Below, one piece after another: positions 1 to 10,210 of a stretch of DNA of 64,000 nucleotides. Location of the stretch: assembly GCF_905220415.1 (NCBI RefSeq), contig NC_059541.1, positions 10,614,501-10,678,500 on the forward strand, read 5' to 3'. The stretch is from Colias croceus (lineage: Eukaryota; Arthropoda; Insecta; Lepidoptera; Pieridae). Positions within the stretch are counted from its first letter, which is position 1. Each line of letters starts with the position of its first letter. The translations under genes and the position numbers were made by a program. The notes beneath the pieces are model-generated. The model saw only the letters and a list, made by a program, of their open reading frames with translations, made no database searches and was not told the DNA's origin.

Positions 1-548
1 TAATTTATAGTTAGTTAGGTAAGAAATATAATTTAATTTAATAAGGCAAAGCAAATGTCAAATATAGGTACCTATTCCGCCTGAATTTAAAACAAAACAT
101 CGGTAGGTACCTACTAGGTACGTAGGTACCTAGTAAAATTTAATAGTGTACGGATTTCTGCCTATTTGGCTATTTTGATATTATTTTTACTGCATCTTTG
201 TTCTAGACTTGTAGGTTACTGTACATACCTACCTACTCTTTGACTTAACTACAACTTAAAGTGTAGGCTAGGTAGGTAATCAATACAGTCAAGTAAAATA
301 TATTTATATACCTACCTATGTAAGTAAAAGAATAATAATTAATTGTGTCTCTATTACCTACCTACAATGAAATAGGTTTGTTTAAAATTTATCATGAAAT
401 TAACCTATCCAGTCCGATAACTTAGGTAGTATTTGCCTACCAACTTAGGTACCTACTCTTTTCACTTTTTTAGGTACCTACTTTCGATGAATTTGTTTAT
501 TTATTAAAGTCAACTTAGAAATTATTTTTGCAAAATTATTAATAAGTA
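1..548. repeat. AT-rich DNA dense in TAGGTACC/TACCTACC motifs
   Basis: No coding exon is visible. The stretch is peppered with interspersed copies of TAGGTA, TACCTA and the palindrome TAGGTACCTA, not in a strict tandem array. The same motif recurs at 700-720, 1030-1060 and 1165-1175, so it is a local compositional feature of this edge of the window. Confidence 0.6.
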
Positions 549-1026
549 GGGGGCTGTCCATTAATCACGTGAGGCTCGAAAGGGGGGGGAGGGGTCCATC
601 AAATCATCACGAAATATCACAAGGGGGAGGGGGGGCAAAGTAATATATCACGTGTATTTATTTTTCGACAAGCGCGCGATACTCAACCGAAAAGCGGCGT
701 TACGTAGGTACCTACCTATGTATTTATTTTTAGTCAAACGCGTACAACTTTTTCGCATATCTTTCATTAGGTATTTTTATGTCATTCAAAAACAAACTGC
801 AATCTTTCTGTCTACCCCTGAACGATTATTATAGTAGTCTTTAATTTACTATAATGAAATTAGATGATACTTAAATACCAGTATTTTTTTTTAAATACAA
901 AATTGATTCTTTGCAGGTACAAAAAAATACACGTGATATAGGGGGGAGGGGGGAGGGGTAGTAAGTAAGGGGGAGGAGGGGTAAAAAAATACCAAAAAAA
1001 ACATCACGTGATTAATGGATGGCCCC
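549..1026. mobile_element. Non-autonomous TIR element flanked by TA (478 bp)
   Basis: The ends are inverted repeats: GGGGGCTGTCCATTAATCAC on the left and the complement of GGGGCCATCCATTAATCACG on the right, both running into CACGTG palindromes. TA dinucleotides flank both sides (547-548 and 1027-1028), consistent with a TA target duplication. The interior has G-rich runs and CACGTG copies but no credible transposase. The short open frame at 652-834 lies inside it and is not gene-like. The superfamily is not assigned. Confidence 0.75.
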
Positions 1027-1381
1027 TAGGTAATAGGTAGGTACCTACTAGGTAGGTAATTTGGAAAAAAGTTTGGAAGAACTACCAACTCAAAAACTTT
1101 CCACTAAGATACAGCAAGCTGACATTAATTTTCATTGACACCTAGTAGAATATAAACGATCACCAGGTAGGTACCTAATTTCTTAGTGGAGAGGAAATCA
1201 TTGAAAATAAAATTTCCATGTTCAAGCAGCCAGCTGAGTGCTGACGTCTACCAAATCCACCGTGCTATGACTCTATGAGCTTTGTTTTTCCTTCAAAATA
1301 TTAGATATAATTTTTCCTTCAATATATTAAGTACCTAGGTATACCGATTACACAATTTTAAATAAAAGGAAATGATTGAAT

Positions 1382-1460
1382 TTTTTTTTCCTTTTGCGTG
1401 GGAGGCTGCCATTGCCCGCTCCACCCACGGAGTCACAGCTGATGGTCTCGAGAGATCATA
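1382..1460 (-). mobile_element. Retroelement 3' tail with poly-A (minus)
   Basis: A poly-T run on the plus strand is followed by a GC-rich segment (gcgtgggaggctgccattgc), the layout of the 3' end of a minus-strand, poly-A-tailed retroelement. Only this fragment is recognisable. From 1027 to 1381 I see only AT-rich DNA. Confidence 0.45.
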
Positions 1461-1757
1461 GTAGGTAATTTAAGTACCATAATATACATTTCACGAATTT
1501 TCGATTGCGATGCATTTTGTGAAAATCTGTCACTGGCTCCCGGACTATATCTATCATACCTACCTACATAATAATGTACTAAATAATAATTATGGCAATA
1601 TTATTATGTTGATAAGTATGATCAAGCCATCATAATCATCAGTCGTGGGCTATGCCTAATCCCTATAACTGACTGTTATGTTGGTTATACCCATAAACCG
1701 CCCTAAACATTTAGCCATACGAACGATCTCGCAGATAGCGCTAGTGCTCAATACAAC

Positions 1758-1957
1758 ACATGTGCTCCGCGGTTTCACCCGCATTGCTCCGCTCCTGTTG
1801 GTCTCGTGATGATAGGTAAGTAGGTACCTATATAGCCTATAGCCTTCCTCGATAAATGGGATATTAACACCGAAAGAATTTTTCAAATCGTACCAGTAAT
1901 ACCTGAGTTATGCGCGTTCAAACAAATAAACAAATTCTTCAGCTTTATAATATTATT
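1758..1957 (-). mobile_element. Helitron-like repeat, family B copy (diverged)
   Basis: Reads as the reverse complement of family B: a hairpin-bearing end (GCGGGTGAAACCGCGG) at low coordinates, then the internal block matching 'gatagcccatttatcgagga', and the 5' TTATAAAGCTGAAGA end near 1945. The CTAG terminus is decayed here and a TAGGTACC block interrupts the interior. Confidence 0.7.
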
Positions 1958-2315
1958 AGTGTGATATATTATATAGATAAAAAAAGTTTGGACAGTTGCA
2001 GTGCCATCTGTTTGATAAATTAAGAAACATATTTTTAAAAATTTTTCATAGGTGGCGCTAGTTATATATAAATTAATCCATATTGAAATTAATTCAGCAT
2101 TCATGTATATTATACTATAGGTATTATATCAGAATTAATTTTATTACATTAAATATTAATAAAATATAAATTGATTGTTGATTTTGAAATTCATATTTTG
2201 GATATAATCAATAAAATGGCAATAATATTGCTTTTTGCGGTAAAAAGAAATTCGAATTTTGAAAGTTTTCGACTAACTTTTACTGCTTCTAGTTTCTAAA
2301 TGGAGAAGTTTACAA

Positions 2316-2478
2316 AAAAAAAGACGTGTGGCACTTGGTGACTGCCGCGGTAAAGATAGCATGCCTTCAAGCCACACCTTGAGCCCGTCGGAGTGGGGAG
2401 CGTGAGGTTTTTTCGTTACGGAATTTCTGGATTCGGTCCCCGCGCTCAAGGCCTGCGCAATAGCTTAAAAATTTATAA
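2316..2478 (+). repeat. Interspersed repeat E, copy 1
   Basis: A ~160-bp segment with GACTGCCGCGGTAAAG, GCCTTCAAGCCACACC, GTCGGAGTGGGGAGCGTGAG and TTTTTTCGTTACGGAATTTC. It recurs in the same orientation at 14140-14325 inside Pld. The segment 2480-2700 that follows is CpG-rich (gacgcggacgtgacggacg) without an exon. Confidence 0.7.
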
Positions 2479-2710
2479 ATTATAAAAATTAAAGTAACTA
2501 AAATAAAACCTATAATGTGTGAAAAAATCAATAAAATATCTCAAAAATGAAAAAGTTATGAGACTTTAAAGTTGCGCTTGAACAATAATTTTGTTACTCG
2601 CGACGCGACGCTTACATCGTGTGACGTCTGTGGTGTGACGCGGACGTGACGGACGTGACGAGACATTCTTGACGCGCAGAGCTCTACGAATTTGTACTTT
2701 ATTTGTAAAA

Positions 2711-2937
2711 CTAGCTTTCCGCCCGCGGCTTCGCACGCGTTTTCAAAGAAAAACCCGCATAGTTCCCGTTCCCGTGGGATTTCCGGGATGAAACCTATCC
2801 TATGTGTTAATCCAAGTTACCCTCTATATGTGTGCTAAATTTCATTCAAATTCATTCAGTAGTTTTTACGTGAAAGAGTAACAAACATCCATACATCCAT
2901 ACTTACAAACTTTCGCCTTTATAATATACCTAATATG
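2711..2937 (-). mobile_element. Helitron-like repeat, family A copy
   Basis: Family A read on the minus strand: CTAG terminus at 2711, preceded (on the minus strand) by the GC hairpin GCGCGTGCGAAGCCGCGGGC, then the conserved block CCCGGAAATCCCACGGGAAC, ending at a TTATAAAGGCGAAAG end. The CTAG end with an adjacent hairpin and no inverted repeats is the Helitron signature known from lepidopteran Lep1-type elements; the family name is inference. Confidence 0.8.
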
Positions 2938-3184
2938 TTAGATACTATTTATTATGTTTATTTTCCGATGGTAACTAACTAGGAGTTAAAAAAAATACTT
3001 ATTAATATTTTATTGTTCGTAGGTATGTGTCAGAAATACAATAGAAAAAAAACCTGAAAATTGTATTTTTCTGTGTACCTACCAAATAATATACTGAGAA
3101 GGAAAAATGGAAACTGTATATTGACCATATTACTTGCTCTGACTATATTGACTTTGTAGAGATACACCTTATATTATTAACCAG

Positions 3185-6100
3185 AATAACAAACAAACAA
3201 ACAAAAATACTTTATTGTGCACCAGGACATAAAAATTACAAAAGCAAATATACAAAAGAAAGAGACACAGTTGAGCACAACAGGCGGTCTTATCGCTAAG
3301 ACAGCGATCTCTTCCAGACAACCTGGTGGTCAAGGAAAAACAGTGGAAGTAAAAGTTAATGGGCAAGAGGTGCGTTTATAGTTTAGAATACATAAAATAA
3401 AATACACATAAATACAACCATATTATATACATACAAATACATACACATACAAACAAATACATACATACATACACATACATACACATACATACACATAAAT
3501 ATACATATACATACATACACATACATATACATATACATATATACAAATAGAAATGAGCTATTTACTAGTCGAAAAAGCACACACATACGGAGACAGCATC
3601 AATACAAAGATATTTTAAATTAAACAGGTAGATAAGTTAATTACTTGGACAGGTAAAATCGCTTCAGCAGTGTTTTGAATGTGAGTAGAGATTGAGCTTC
3701 TCTTATGTCTAATGGTAGATCGTTCCATAGTCTGATGGCACGCACAGTAAAGGAAGAATTATAAATATGATTTACATGACCTGGTACGACCAGACGAGAC
3801 TTGTTTGATGATCGAATTGGGTGGATATTAGACACAAGGAACTCAAATCTCTCTTTTAAATATTGCGGTGTTTTCGGATCAAACAGAACACAGTACAGGA
3901 GGTGAAGGATATGAGTATTTCGGCGAAGACGAATGGGAAGCCATTTGAGCTTAGTACGAAATTCGGAGACATGATCGTATTTGCGCAAGCCAAACACAAA
4001 TCTTATGCAAAAATTTTGAAGGCGCTCAAGGCAGTCAAGGTGGTATTCATATAGGTCAGGATAGCACGCGTCGGCATAATCTATTATAGGTAAAAGGAGT
4101 GTTTGAACGAGCGCAATTTTAGTTGGTATTGGCAGAAAGTTGCGTAGCCGGCGAATGGAACTAGCAGCAGCGAAAACCTTTTTACGCACTTCCTTTATTT
4201 GATAATTCCAGGTTAGGCATGAATCGATCCAAATTCCTAAACATTTAATTTCGTTGCTATATGGTATTGCAACGCCATCAACTACTACTTTCGGCAGTGA
4301 AGTCCAATCTATCCTGGATACGAAATATTTCGTACCACAAACAATAATTTGTGTCTTATTAGGATTCACGTTTAAGCCATGATTGAAACTCCATCTGACA
4401 ATAGTGGAAATGTCATTGTTCATTGTTCTCACAGCATTCGGCAAATCATCGATCGCTGCGTGGCAATAAATTTGAAAGTCATCTGCATACATATGATAGA
4501 GAGAAGTGATGTTTAGGGATATGGAATTTATAAATATACTAAAAAGAAGAGGGGAAAGCACACCACCTTGTGGAACACCAGCAGTAACATTAGCCCAAGA
4601 AGAAAGAGAATTATCAACTTGGATGCGTTGCTGACGTCCCTGTAGATAACTACGAAACCAATCAATACCTGTTGGAGATATATTAAGAGAACGTAACATG
4701 CTAAGAAGGATGTCATGGTCAACTGTATTGAACGCATTACTAAAATCCAGAGATGTTAGCAACGTTAGTTGTTTCTGATCCATGTGTAAGCGAATGTCGT
4801 CAGTGACTTTAACAAGAGCAGTAACCGTGCTATGACCAGGACGGAAGCCGGATTGGAAAGGATTCAAAAGATCATATTTATTAAGGAAGGCACTTAACTG
4901 CTGTTGCACTAAGCGCTCCAGGACTTTAGAAAGGAAAGGAAGGATGGAAATAGGTCTATAGTCGGAAAACGAGGCAGGTTTTGAAAGTTTTGGAAGAGGA
5001 ATAATGTGTGCATTTTTCCATGCACTGGGAAATGTATGTGAACTAACGGAGAAATTTAGGATATGAGTTATTACAGGAAGGATGATATCAAGGATTGGGA
5101 TGATCATATTACGGCTAATGCAGTCACTGCCAACTGCTTTAGAGGTTATAGATAGTACGTTCTTCTTAACATCACAATCAGAAAATTGATTAAAAATGAA
5201 CGGAGGATGTGTAGGATTAGGATTTGTGGAAATTTTATTTAAGGTTCGCTTTTTAACATCAGCATCGAAATTTTGCACATGAGATGAGAAATGCGTATTC
5301 AGGCCATCCAAATTTACGCTTGACGATATGGAATTATGTGAGGATTTACCAATACCAAGGGATTTAAGGAATTTCCAAACTTTGGCAGAGTCGCCGTTCT
5401 CGACTGATTTGTGAATGTGGCGTCTTTGTGCATCTCTACATAATGTATTACAGCGATTTCGAATTCTTTTGAACTTTTCTCGAAGCGCGTCACTATTGTC
5501 AGATCGCAGTTTGGATTTGGCATTGGCTTTGGCAGTTAACATCGATTTAATTTCTGGAGTTAACCATGGAGCAGGCCGGTGCTTTATTTTAATTGGTTTT
5601 AGTGGAGCGTGCCTATCATAGAGGTCTATAATAAGTGCGTTAAAGAGGTTAACCTTCTCGTCGATGTCTTGAGCATCAAAAATTACAGACCAATTGATCT
5701 CGGACGCATCATCAAGGAGACTATCCGCATTAATACCACTAAAATTGCGCTGCAGGATTGTTTTTCGTTTAGGTTTGGGAGGTCGGAGTTTATAGGAAAC
5801 AAAAATAAGATCATGATAGGAAAATCCCTCCGCAGGACACTGTCCAAACTTTGAGATTTTATCAGGAGAGGAAACTAGGATTAGGTCTAAAAGGGAAGGA
5901 GCACAATTAGGGAAGAAATGCGTAGGATTAAGAGGGAGTATATGTAAATTAAAGGAACTGACAATGGAAGATAGTTTATGCGCGCGAGCATCGGATTTTA
6001 GGAGACAGGTGTTAAAGTCACCCATTAAAATGGTGTGATCATAAAGGGGAGTAAATTGGTCAAGGATATTATCGAGTTTATCGAAGTAGTCAACGGAAAG

Positions 6101-6215
6101 GTGAGGACAGTAAAAGACGCCAAGGAGAATTTTCGTGTGGGAGAGGGTTATTTCAAGAAGGAGATGTTCGGCTGCATCGGTTGGTGGAGGTTGAGGAGAG
6201 GAGTTCATACAATAA
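3185..6215 (-). mobile_element. 5'-truncated non-LTR retrotransposon (LINE)
   Basis: The element runs on the minus strand. Its 3' end carries the lepidopteran LINE hallmark: a GTCTTAGCGATAAGAC hairpin, then CAATAAAGTATTTTT and a (GTTT)n tail at 3187-3210. The 3' UTR contains a TATG/TACA-type microsatellite at about 3420-3545. The 5' boundary near 6215 is where homology-like coding sequence stops in the middle of the endonuclease domain, so the first part of the element is missing. The superfamily is CR1/Jockey-like by the domain order and C-terminal motifs; a precise clade is not assigned. Confidence 0.9.
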
Positions 6216-6331
6216 CATACATACCTATTAATTATCAAGTATTGAAAATAAACTTGCTTTTGCTCGGGGATTGAAACTGAGCTAGTTATTAAAAAATAAT
6301 TAAGTATACCTACACATACTAGCCGCGTCAC
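3641..6331 (-). CDS. LINE ORF2: endonuclease (partial) + reverse transcriptase
   Basis: An uninterrupted 896-codon frame. The first ~42 residues come from flanking DNA; element-derived protein begins around residue 43. The C-terminal half of an APE-type endonuclease is visible, with GDFN at residues 104-107 and SYHDLIF near 171-177. Reverse transcriptase follows (about 436-700), with AHIIPLPKLSKPASFSDYRP, FQSGFRPGHS, SLDFSNAFNTVDHD, GVPQGGVLSPLLF and the catalytic YADD at 615-618. A C-terminal region with CLERLQNFCIRFVFGLRKY and AIRLWNDLPLDIR ends the protein, typical of insect CR1/Jockey-type LINEs. There is no stop or frameshift, so the copy is young, but loss of the upstream endonuclease and any ORF1 means it is unlikely to move by itself. 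The ATG is accidental. Confidence 0.9.
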   Translation of the reverse strand: MTRLVCVGILNYFLITSSVSIPEQKQVYFQYLIINRYVCYCMNSSPQPPPTDAAEHLLLEITLSHTKILLGVFYCPHLSVDYFDKLDNILDQFTPLYDHTILMGDFNTCLLKSDARAHKLSSIVSSFNLHILPLNPTHFFPNCAPSLLDLILVSSPDKISKFGQCPAEGFSYHDLIFVSYKLRPPKPKRKTILQRNFSGINADSLLDDASEINWSVIFDAQDIDEKVNLFNALIIDLYDRHAPLKPIKIKHRPAPWLTPEIKSMLTAKANAKSKLRSDNSDALREKFKRIRNRCNTLCRDAQRRHIHKSVENGDSAKVWKFLKSLGIGKSSHNSISSSVNLDGLNTHFSSHVQNFDADVKKRTLNKISTNPNPTHPPFIFNQFSDCDVKKNVLSITSKAVGSDCISRNMIIPILDIILPVITHILNFSVSSHTFPSAWKNAHIIPLPKLSKPASFSDYRPISILPFLSKVLERLVQQQLSAFLNKYDLLNPFQSGFRPGHSTVTALVKVTDDIRLHMDQKQLTLLTSLDFSNAFNTVDHDILLSMLRSLNISPTGIDWFRSYLQGRQQRIQVDNSLSSWANVTAGVPQGGVLSPLLFSIFINSISLNITSLYHMYADDFQIYCHAAIDDLPNAVRTMNNDISTIVRWSFNHGLNVNPNKTQIIVCGTKYFVSRIDWTSLPKVVVDGVAIPYSNEIKCLGIWIDSCLTWNYQIKEVRKKVFAAASSIRRLRNFLPIPTKIALVQTLLLPIIDYADACYPDLYEYHLDCLERLQNFCIRFVFGLRKYDHVSEFRTKLKWLPIRLRRNTHILHLLYCVLFDPKTPQYLKERFEFLVSNIHPIRSSNKSRLVVPGHVNHIYNSSFTVRAIRLWNDLPLDIREAQSLLTFKTLLKRFYLSK

Positions 6332-6400
6332 GCGGATTCATCCGCGTAAATGAATTTTTCTTACATCTAATATTCCTCTGGGAATCTCAGTATACATAGG
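6316..6400 (-). repeat. CTAG-ended repeat fragment
   Basis: CTAG followed by CCGCGTCACGCGGATTCATC resembles the hairpin end of a Helitron-like or SINE-type repeat, but the rest is not recognisable. It is a fragment only. Confidence 0.35.
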
Positions 6401-6880
6401 CAGAGGCGGCTCCTCCTCAGGAGCGCTGGTGCAGTGAACTCCCATAAATAATTATAATAAAGTTATACCTGCTCATTATTTAAAATCTATCGTAAAAAAC
6501 TCCAATACTAATATCAATAAAATAAGTAGGTACCTTTATGTACACATTACAAATAAAATACATTACATACAAGTAACGCGCGAAAAGGAGCTTACGGAGC
6601 GCTCTTGATTGCGCTCCTAATCCTATGAAACAACATTCAGTACATTGCCTACATACGAAATCCAATAAGAGTGAAAGAGAAATTTCGCCACTGTCCTGCG
6701 CGTGAAACAAAAGATGCCATATTATCACAGATCTAGTAGATCTGTGCATATTATGGAAAAATAGAAAAATAGCCATTTTCGGAGCGCCGCGCGCTCTCAA
6801 GCCACAAGCGACGTTGCGCTGTGCGCATCGCATGACAGCAGCAATTGCGCGCGACGTTGCCACTCCTATATTTTAAACAG
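6401..6880. repeat. Possible hAT-like remnant with GC-rich interior
   Basis: The left edge reads CAGAGGCGGCTCC, which fits hAT terminal ends (CAGNGG). No matching right terminus was found. The interior is richer in CpG than its surroundings and includes a perfect 21-bp palindrome, CACAGATCTAGTAGATCTGTG, at 6726-6746 truncated here to CACAGATCTA/TAGATCTGTG arms. An open frame at 6480-6863 (minus) lies inside but shows no recognisable domain. Confidence 0.3.
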
Positions 6881-6983
6881 ACACTATGAATACGCTCGCA
6901 AATTCGGGGATTTTCTAATTTTGCTAAATAATAATTGAATTTGTTTTGTAAATACTTTATAATTTTTAGTGTTTATATAGACA

Positions 6984-7220
6984 CTAGATTTCCACCCGCG
7001 GCTTCGCCCGCGTATTCAAAGGAAAACCCGCATAGTTCCCGTTCCCGTGGGATTTCCGGGATAAAACCTACCCTATGTGTTAATCCAAGTAACCTTCTAT
7101 ATGTGTGCTAAATTTCATTGTAATCGGTTCTGTAGTATTTGCGTGAAAGAGTAACAAACACACACACACACACACACATCCTTATTCCTCACAAACTTTC
7201 GCATTTGTAACATTAGTAGG
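6984..7220 (-). mobile_element. Helitron-like repeat, family A copy
   Basis: CTAG at 6984, hairpin end, the CCCGGAAATCCCACGGGAAC block, and a degenerate CTAATGTTACAAATGCGAAA 5' end. A short (CA)n tract at 7158-7178 lies inside. It ends about 95 bp from the orphan exon at 7316. Confidence 0.8.
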
Positions 7221-7315
7221 ATTAAAACTGCTTTTTGTTATGTAAAATCTCTCTGATTAAATTTTTTAATTTATCTATCAAATTAAATACTTAATTAAAT
7301 AAATAATAATATTAC

Positions 7316-7407
7316 CTTCACAATCGCCTAACAACGGTTTAGAGCAATCTTCCGTATCCTCTCCCATCTCACGTAACCGTTGTATTAAGTTCTCTTCTGA
7401 ATTATTT
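7316..7407 (-). CDS. Internal coding exon of an unidentified gene
   Basis: On the minus strand a pyrimidine-rich acceptor (TTTCGTGTTTCTCAG) precedes this 92-nt block, and a GAAG|GTAATA donor follows it. Only one frame is open. It needs two bases from an upstream exon and leaves one base over, and it encodes NNSEENLIQRLREMG followed by EDTEDCSKPLLGDCE. The acidic, helix-like peptide is not recognised. It lies downstream of the Pld stop on the same strand and is not part of the Pld reading frame, so it implies a second gene whose other exons are outside the window or too diverged to see. It is sandwiched between a Helitron-like copy and a TIR element. The splice sites and lone open frame look genuine; a chance match cannot be excluded. 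Confidence 0.55.
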
Positions 7408-7445
7408 CTGAGAAACACGAAATATAAGGTTATTTATTATGCATA

Positions 7446-8556
7446 CCGTCAAATTGGCCAACATTGCCCACCGCCCAAAAATCAATTCATAACAAAAATT
7501 TTAAATTGCAAAAATACCTTTATACTTTGGCTGTAAAATAGGTTATATGTATGACAACACTGCAATCAGCAACTTGTTGTAACTCGTCGAATATCATGTG
7601 TGATTTTGCGGGCAAAAAATGGTGAAATTCAAGTGATAGTTTGTGCATGATGGCTAAAACACAGGTTATTTTTACTCATAACATGTTATAAAATAATGTT
7701 TGAAGAGTGTTTTAATGCTATTATTACCACTGAAGGATGTTTTAAACAAAAGTTACAATGGTCGGCAAAATTACCCAATAACGTAGCGATCAAGTAGTGT
7801 ATTTGACAACATTGCCCACCATCAAAAAATGCTTAGGGTTGGCACATTTCATATTACCACATAATTTGATAGTTAATAATATTACTTCTATTCGGTTAAT
7901 TTCGGAAAAATAAGCTTAATTTGGTCTCCCGGAAAGAACCATGGTAAATAAAGTGAAACTGAATTTTAAGTACAACTGAAATGTAAAAATATGTTTATTT
8001 TTATTAAATAGTCACTGAACAATATTCCGTTTTGCTATTTTTATCTTTTTATTGCCTACAACATAATCCTACTACGAAATATTTGCAGTAAAAGAAATCG
8101 GAAGTCATGCTCATATTACTGAGATGTACCAACCCTAGGCTTTTGGAAAAGCGAAATGCGATTTGTATGAAAATAGAAAAAATACCTGGGTTACTTTGCC
8201 CAGCCACTAAAGTCGGGAACCTTTCATGATACTGCTTTGATTTTTAAGGTAAACGACATCTTTTCCAACATTTTTGAATTGGACTTTAATATAATCTGGC
8301 TAGAGGTCATATTTACGTCAAAAATCAACGTGGGCAATGTTGGCAACAAGTTCAGATAACTTTACCCGCCCTCAAAAACAGACAAAAAATGAATAAAATG
8401 TTGAAGAATAATGAAATTTTCTACAGCATTATATGCACAATTGCACACGATCTAAGAAAAACATATGCTAACAGAAAATACTAACGTTGCCATAGATTTT
8501 TTTTGCGGAAATTGAAATTATTCATAAAAAGCGGGCAATGTTGGCCAATATGACGG
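7446..8556. mobile_element. Non-autonomous TIR element with TA target duplication (1.1 kb)
   Basis: Inverted ends CCGTCAAATTGGCCAACATT (left) and the complement of CCGTCATATTGGCCAACATT (right), continuing to TGCCC, differ at one position. TA flanks both sides (7444-7445, 8557-8558). The motif ATTGCCCAC or its complement recurs inside (near 7810 and 8330), with related TTTGCCC and TTTACCCGCC at 8190 and 8360, as expected of subterminal transposase-binding sites. No transposase frame is present. Confidence 0.8.
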
Positions 8557-8644
8557 TACCATGTTTAAATATAAATTTATAGTTGAATCGTTTCTATCGC
8601 CTTAATTATACGTATTTTATCATAATTTATCTACACTTTTATTT

Positions 8645-9428
8645 TTATTGACTTATCGAAATTTTCCTGACTTATAGAAATTTTCCCCACAAAGAGAAAT
8701 TTTACTGACGTATAGAAATTCTCCTGTCTTATCGAAATTTTCCCGACTTATGGATTTTTGCGACAAAGAGAAATTTTCCTCACGTATAGAAATTTTCCTG
8801 GCTTACAGAATTTTTCCTGACGTAAAGAAATTTTCCCGACTTATGGAAATTTTCCTTTCTTATAGAAATTTTCCCGATTTTATGGAAATTTTCCTGACGT
8901 ATAGAAATTTTCCGGACTTATGGGAATTTTCCTTTCTTATAGAAATTTTCTCGACTTATCGTAATTTTCCCGACTTATGGATAGAAATTTTCCTCACGCA
9001 TAGAAATTTTCCTGGCTAATGAACATTTTTGTGACTTATACAAATTTTCCTTATCTATATAAATTTTCCTGGCGTATAGAAATTTTCTTGACGTATAGAA
9101 ATTTTCTTGACGTATAGAAATTTTCCTGACTTATAAGCATCTTCCTGACTTATACAAATTTTCCTGGCGTATAGAAATTTTCCTGACGTATAGAAATTTT
9201 CCTGGCTTATAAACATTTTCCTGACTTATACAAAATTTCCTTATCTATATAAATTATCCTTGTTTATAGAAATTTTCCTGGCGTATAGAAATTTTCCTTT
9301 CTTATGGAAATTTTCCAGCTTATAGAAATTTTCCCGACTTATGGAAATTTTCCTGACTTATAGAAATTTTCCTGGCGTATATAAATTTTCCTTCCTTATG
9401 GAAATTTTCCAGCTTATAGAAATTTATA
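8645..9428. repeat. AT-rich minisatellite, ~19-bp unit
   Basis: About 40 imperfect copies of a unit close to GAAATTTTCCTGACTTATA, with variants ending GACGTATA, GGCTTATA or CTTTCTTATA and occasional indels. The open frame at 8750-9019 is simply the repeat translated and is not a gene. Confidence 0.95.
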
Positions 9429-10117
9429 TGTAGGAAATGTACCCTACAGAAATGGTTTTTTAAATTGTTTTATTTTATGTATATTATTAACTACCCTTTA
9501 TTATATTATTTGCATTGGTTTCAGCAGCGAATATATTTTATACTTAGAGAGCATTGAACCAACATCTTTAATCGAGCCACGTGAATCAATTTTTGAAATT
9601 ACGGTCTAACTTCTTTCGAAAGTAGCTTGGTTGATAAACACCATTTTGATAACAGCTCCATCTGCCGTAATGTTTTTGAAGATTATTTACAGTTATAATG
9701 AAGATATTTTATATAACAGCGACATCTATACATTTTTATGAATATTAACTTATTTACTCGGTATGAGATGTCGTGAATGTATAGATGTCTCTGTTATTAA
9801 AAAGGATAGTCCTATTTTTCGTTCCTATACACTCACTTATTTTGAGATTACATACAGTATTTACTTACTAGCTTTTCTTTCTTTTACTATATTAATTACT
9901 AATATTATGTACTTCCTTAACTGCATACATATAATAAAATCTTAGGGAAGGCAAAACTATACATTAAATATTTTATAAGATCTAAAATCGAAATCGAATT
10001 CAAAAATACAGTTTTTAGAATTTTTGCCTGTTTGTATTTATGTCCGGGTTAAATTAAAAAAGTACAGAATTGATTAACTTCAAATATGGTACAGGGATAG
10101 CTCGAGAATTGAGAAAG

Positions 10118-10210
10118 GACATAGGACAGTTTTATCCTGGAAATCCCACGGGAACGGGAACAATGCGGGATTTCTTTGGTTTCGCGGGTAAAGTCGCTGG
10201 CGGAAAGCTT
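10118..10210 (+). mobile_element. Helitron-like repeat, family A fragment
   Basis: Contains TATCCTGGAAATCCCACGGG, GGAACAATGCGGGATTTCTT and a decayed hairpin GTAAAGTCGCTGGCGGAAAG followed by CTTA in place of CTAG. The 5' part is lost. Confidence 0.65.

Noticed and set aside
1..1200. Telomeric TTAGG repeat
   Set aside because: The motif is TAGGTACC in dispersed form; there is no run of TTAGG units.
6480..6863. 127-codon minus-strand protein
   Set aside because: No domain, no splice context and repeat-like surroundings; probably within a decayed transposon.
8750..9019. Repetitive 89-residue protein
   Set aside because: It is the translation of the 19-bp minisatellite.
8645..9428. CRISPR-like array
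   Set aside because: Units are contiguous with no unique spacers, and the genome is eukaryotic.
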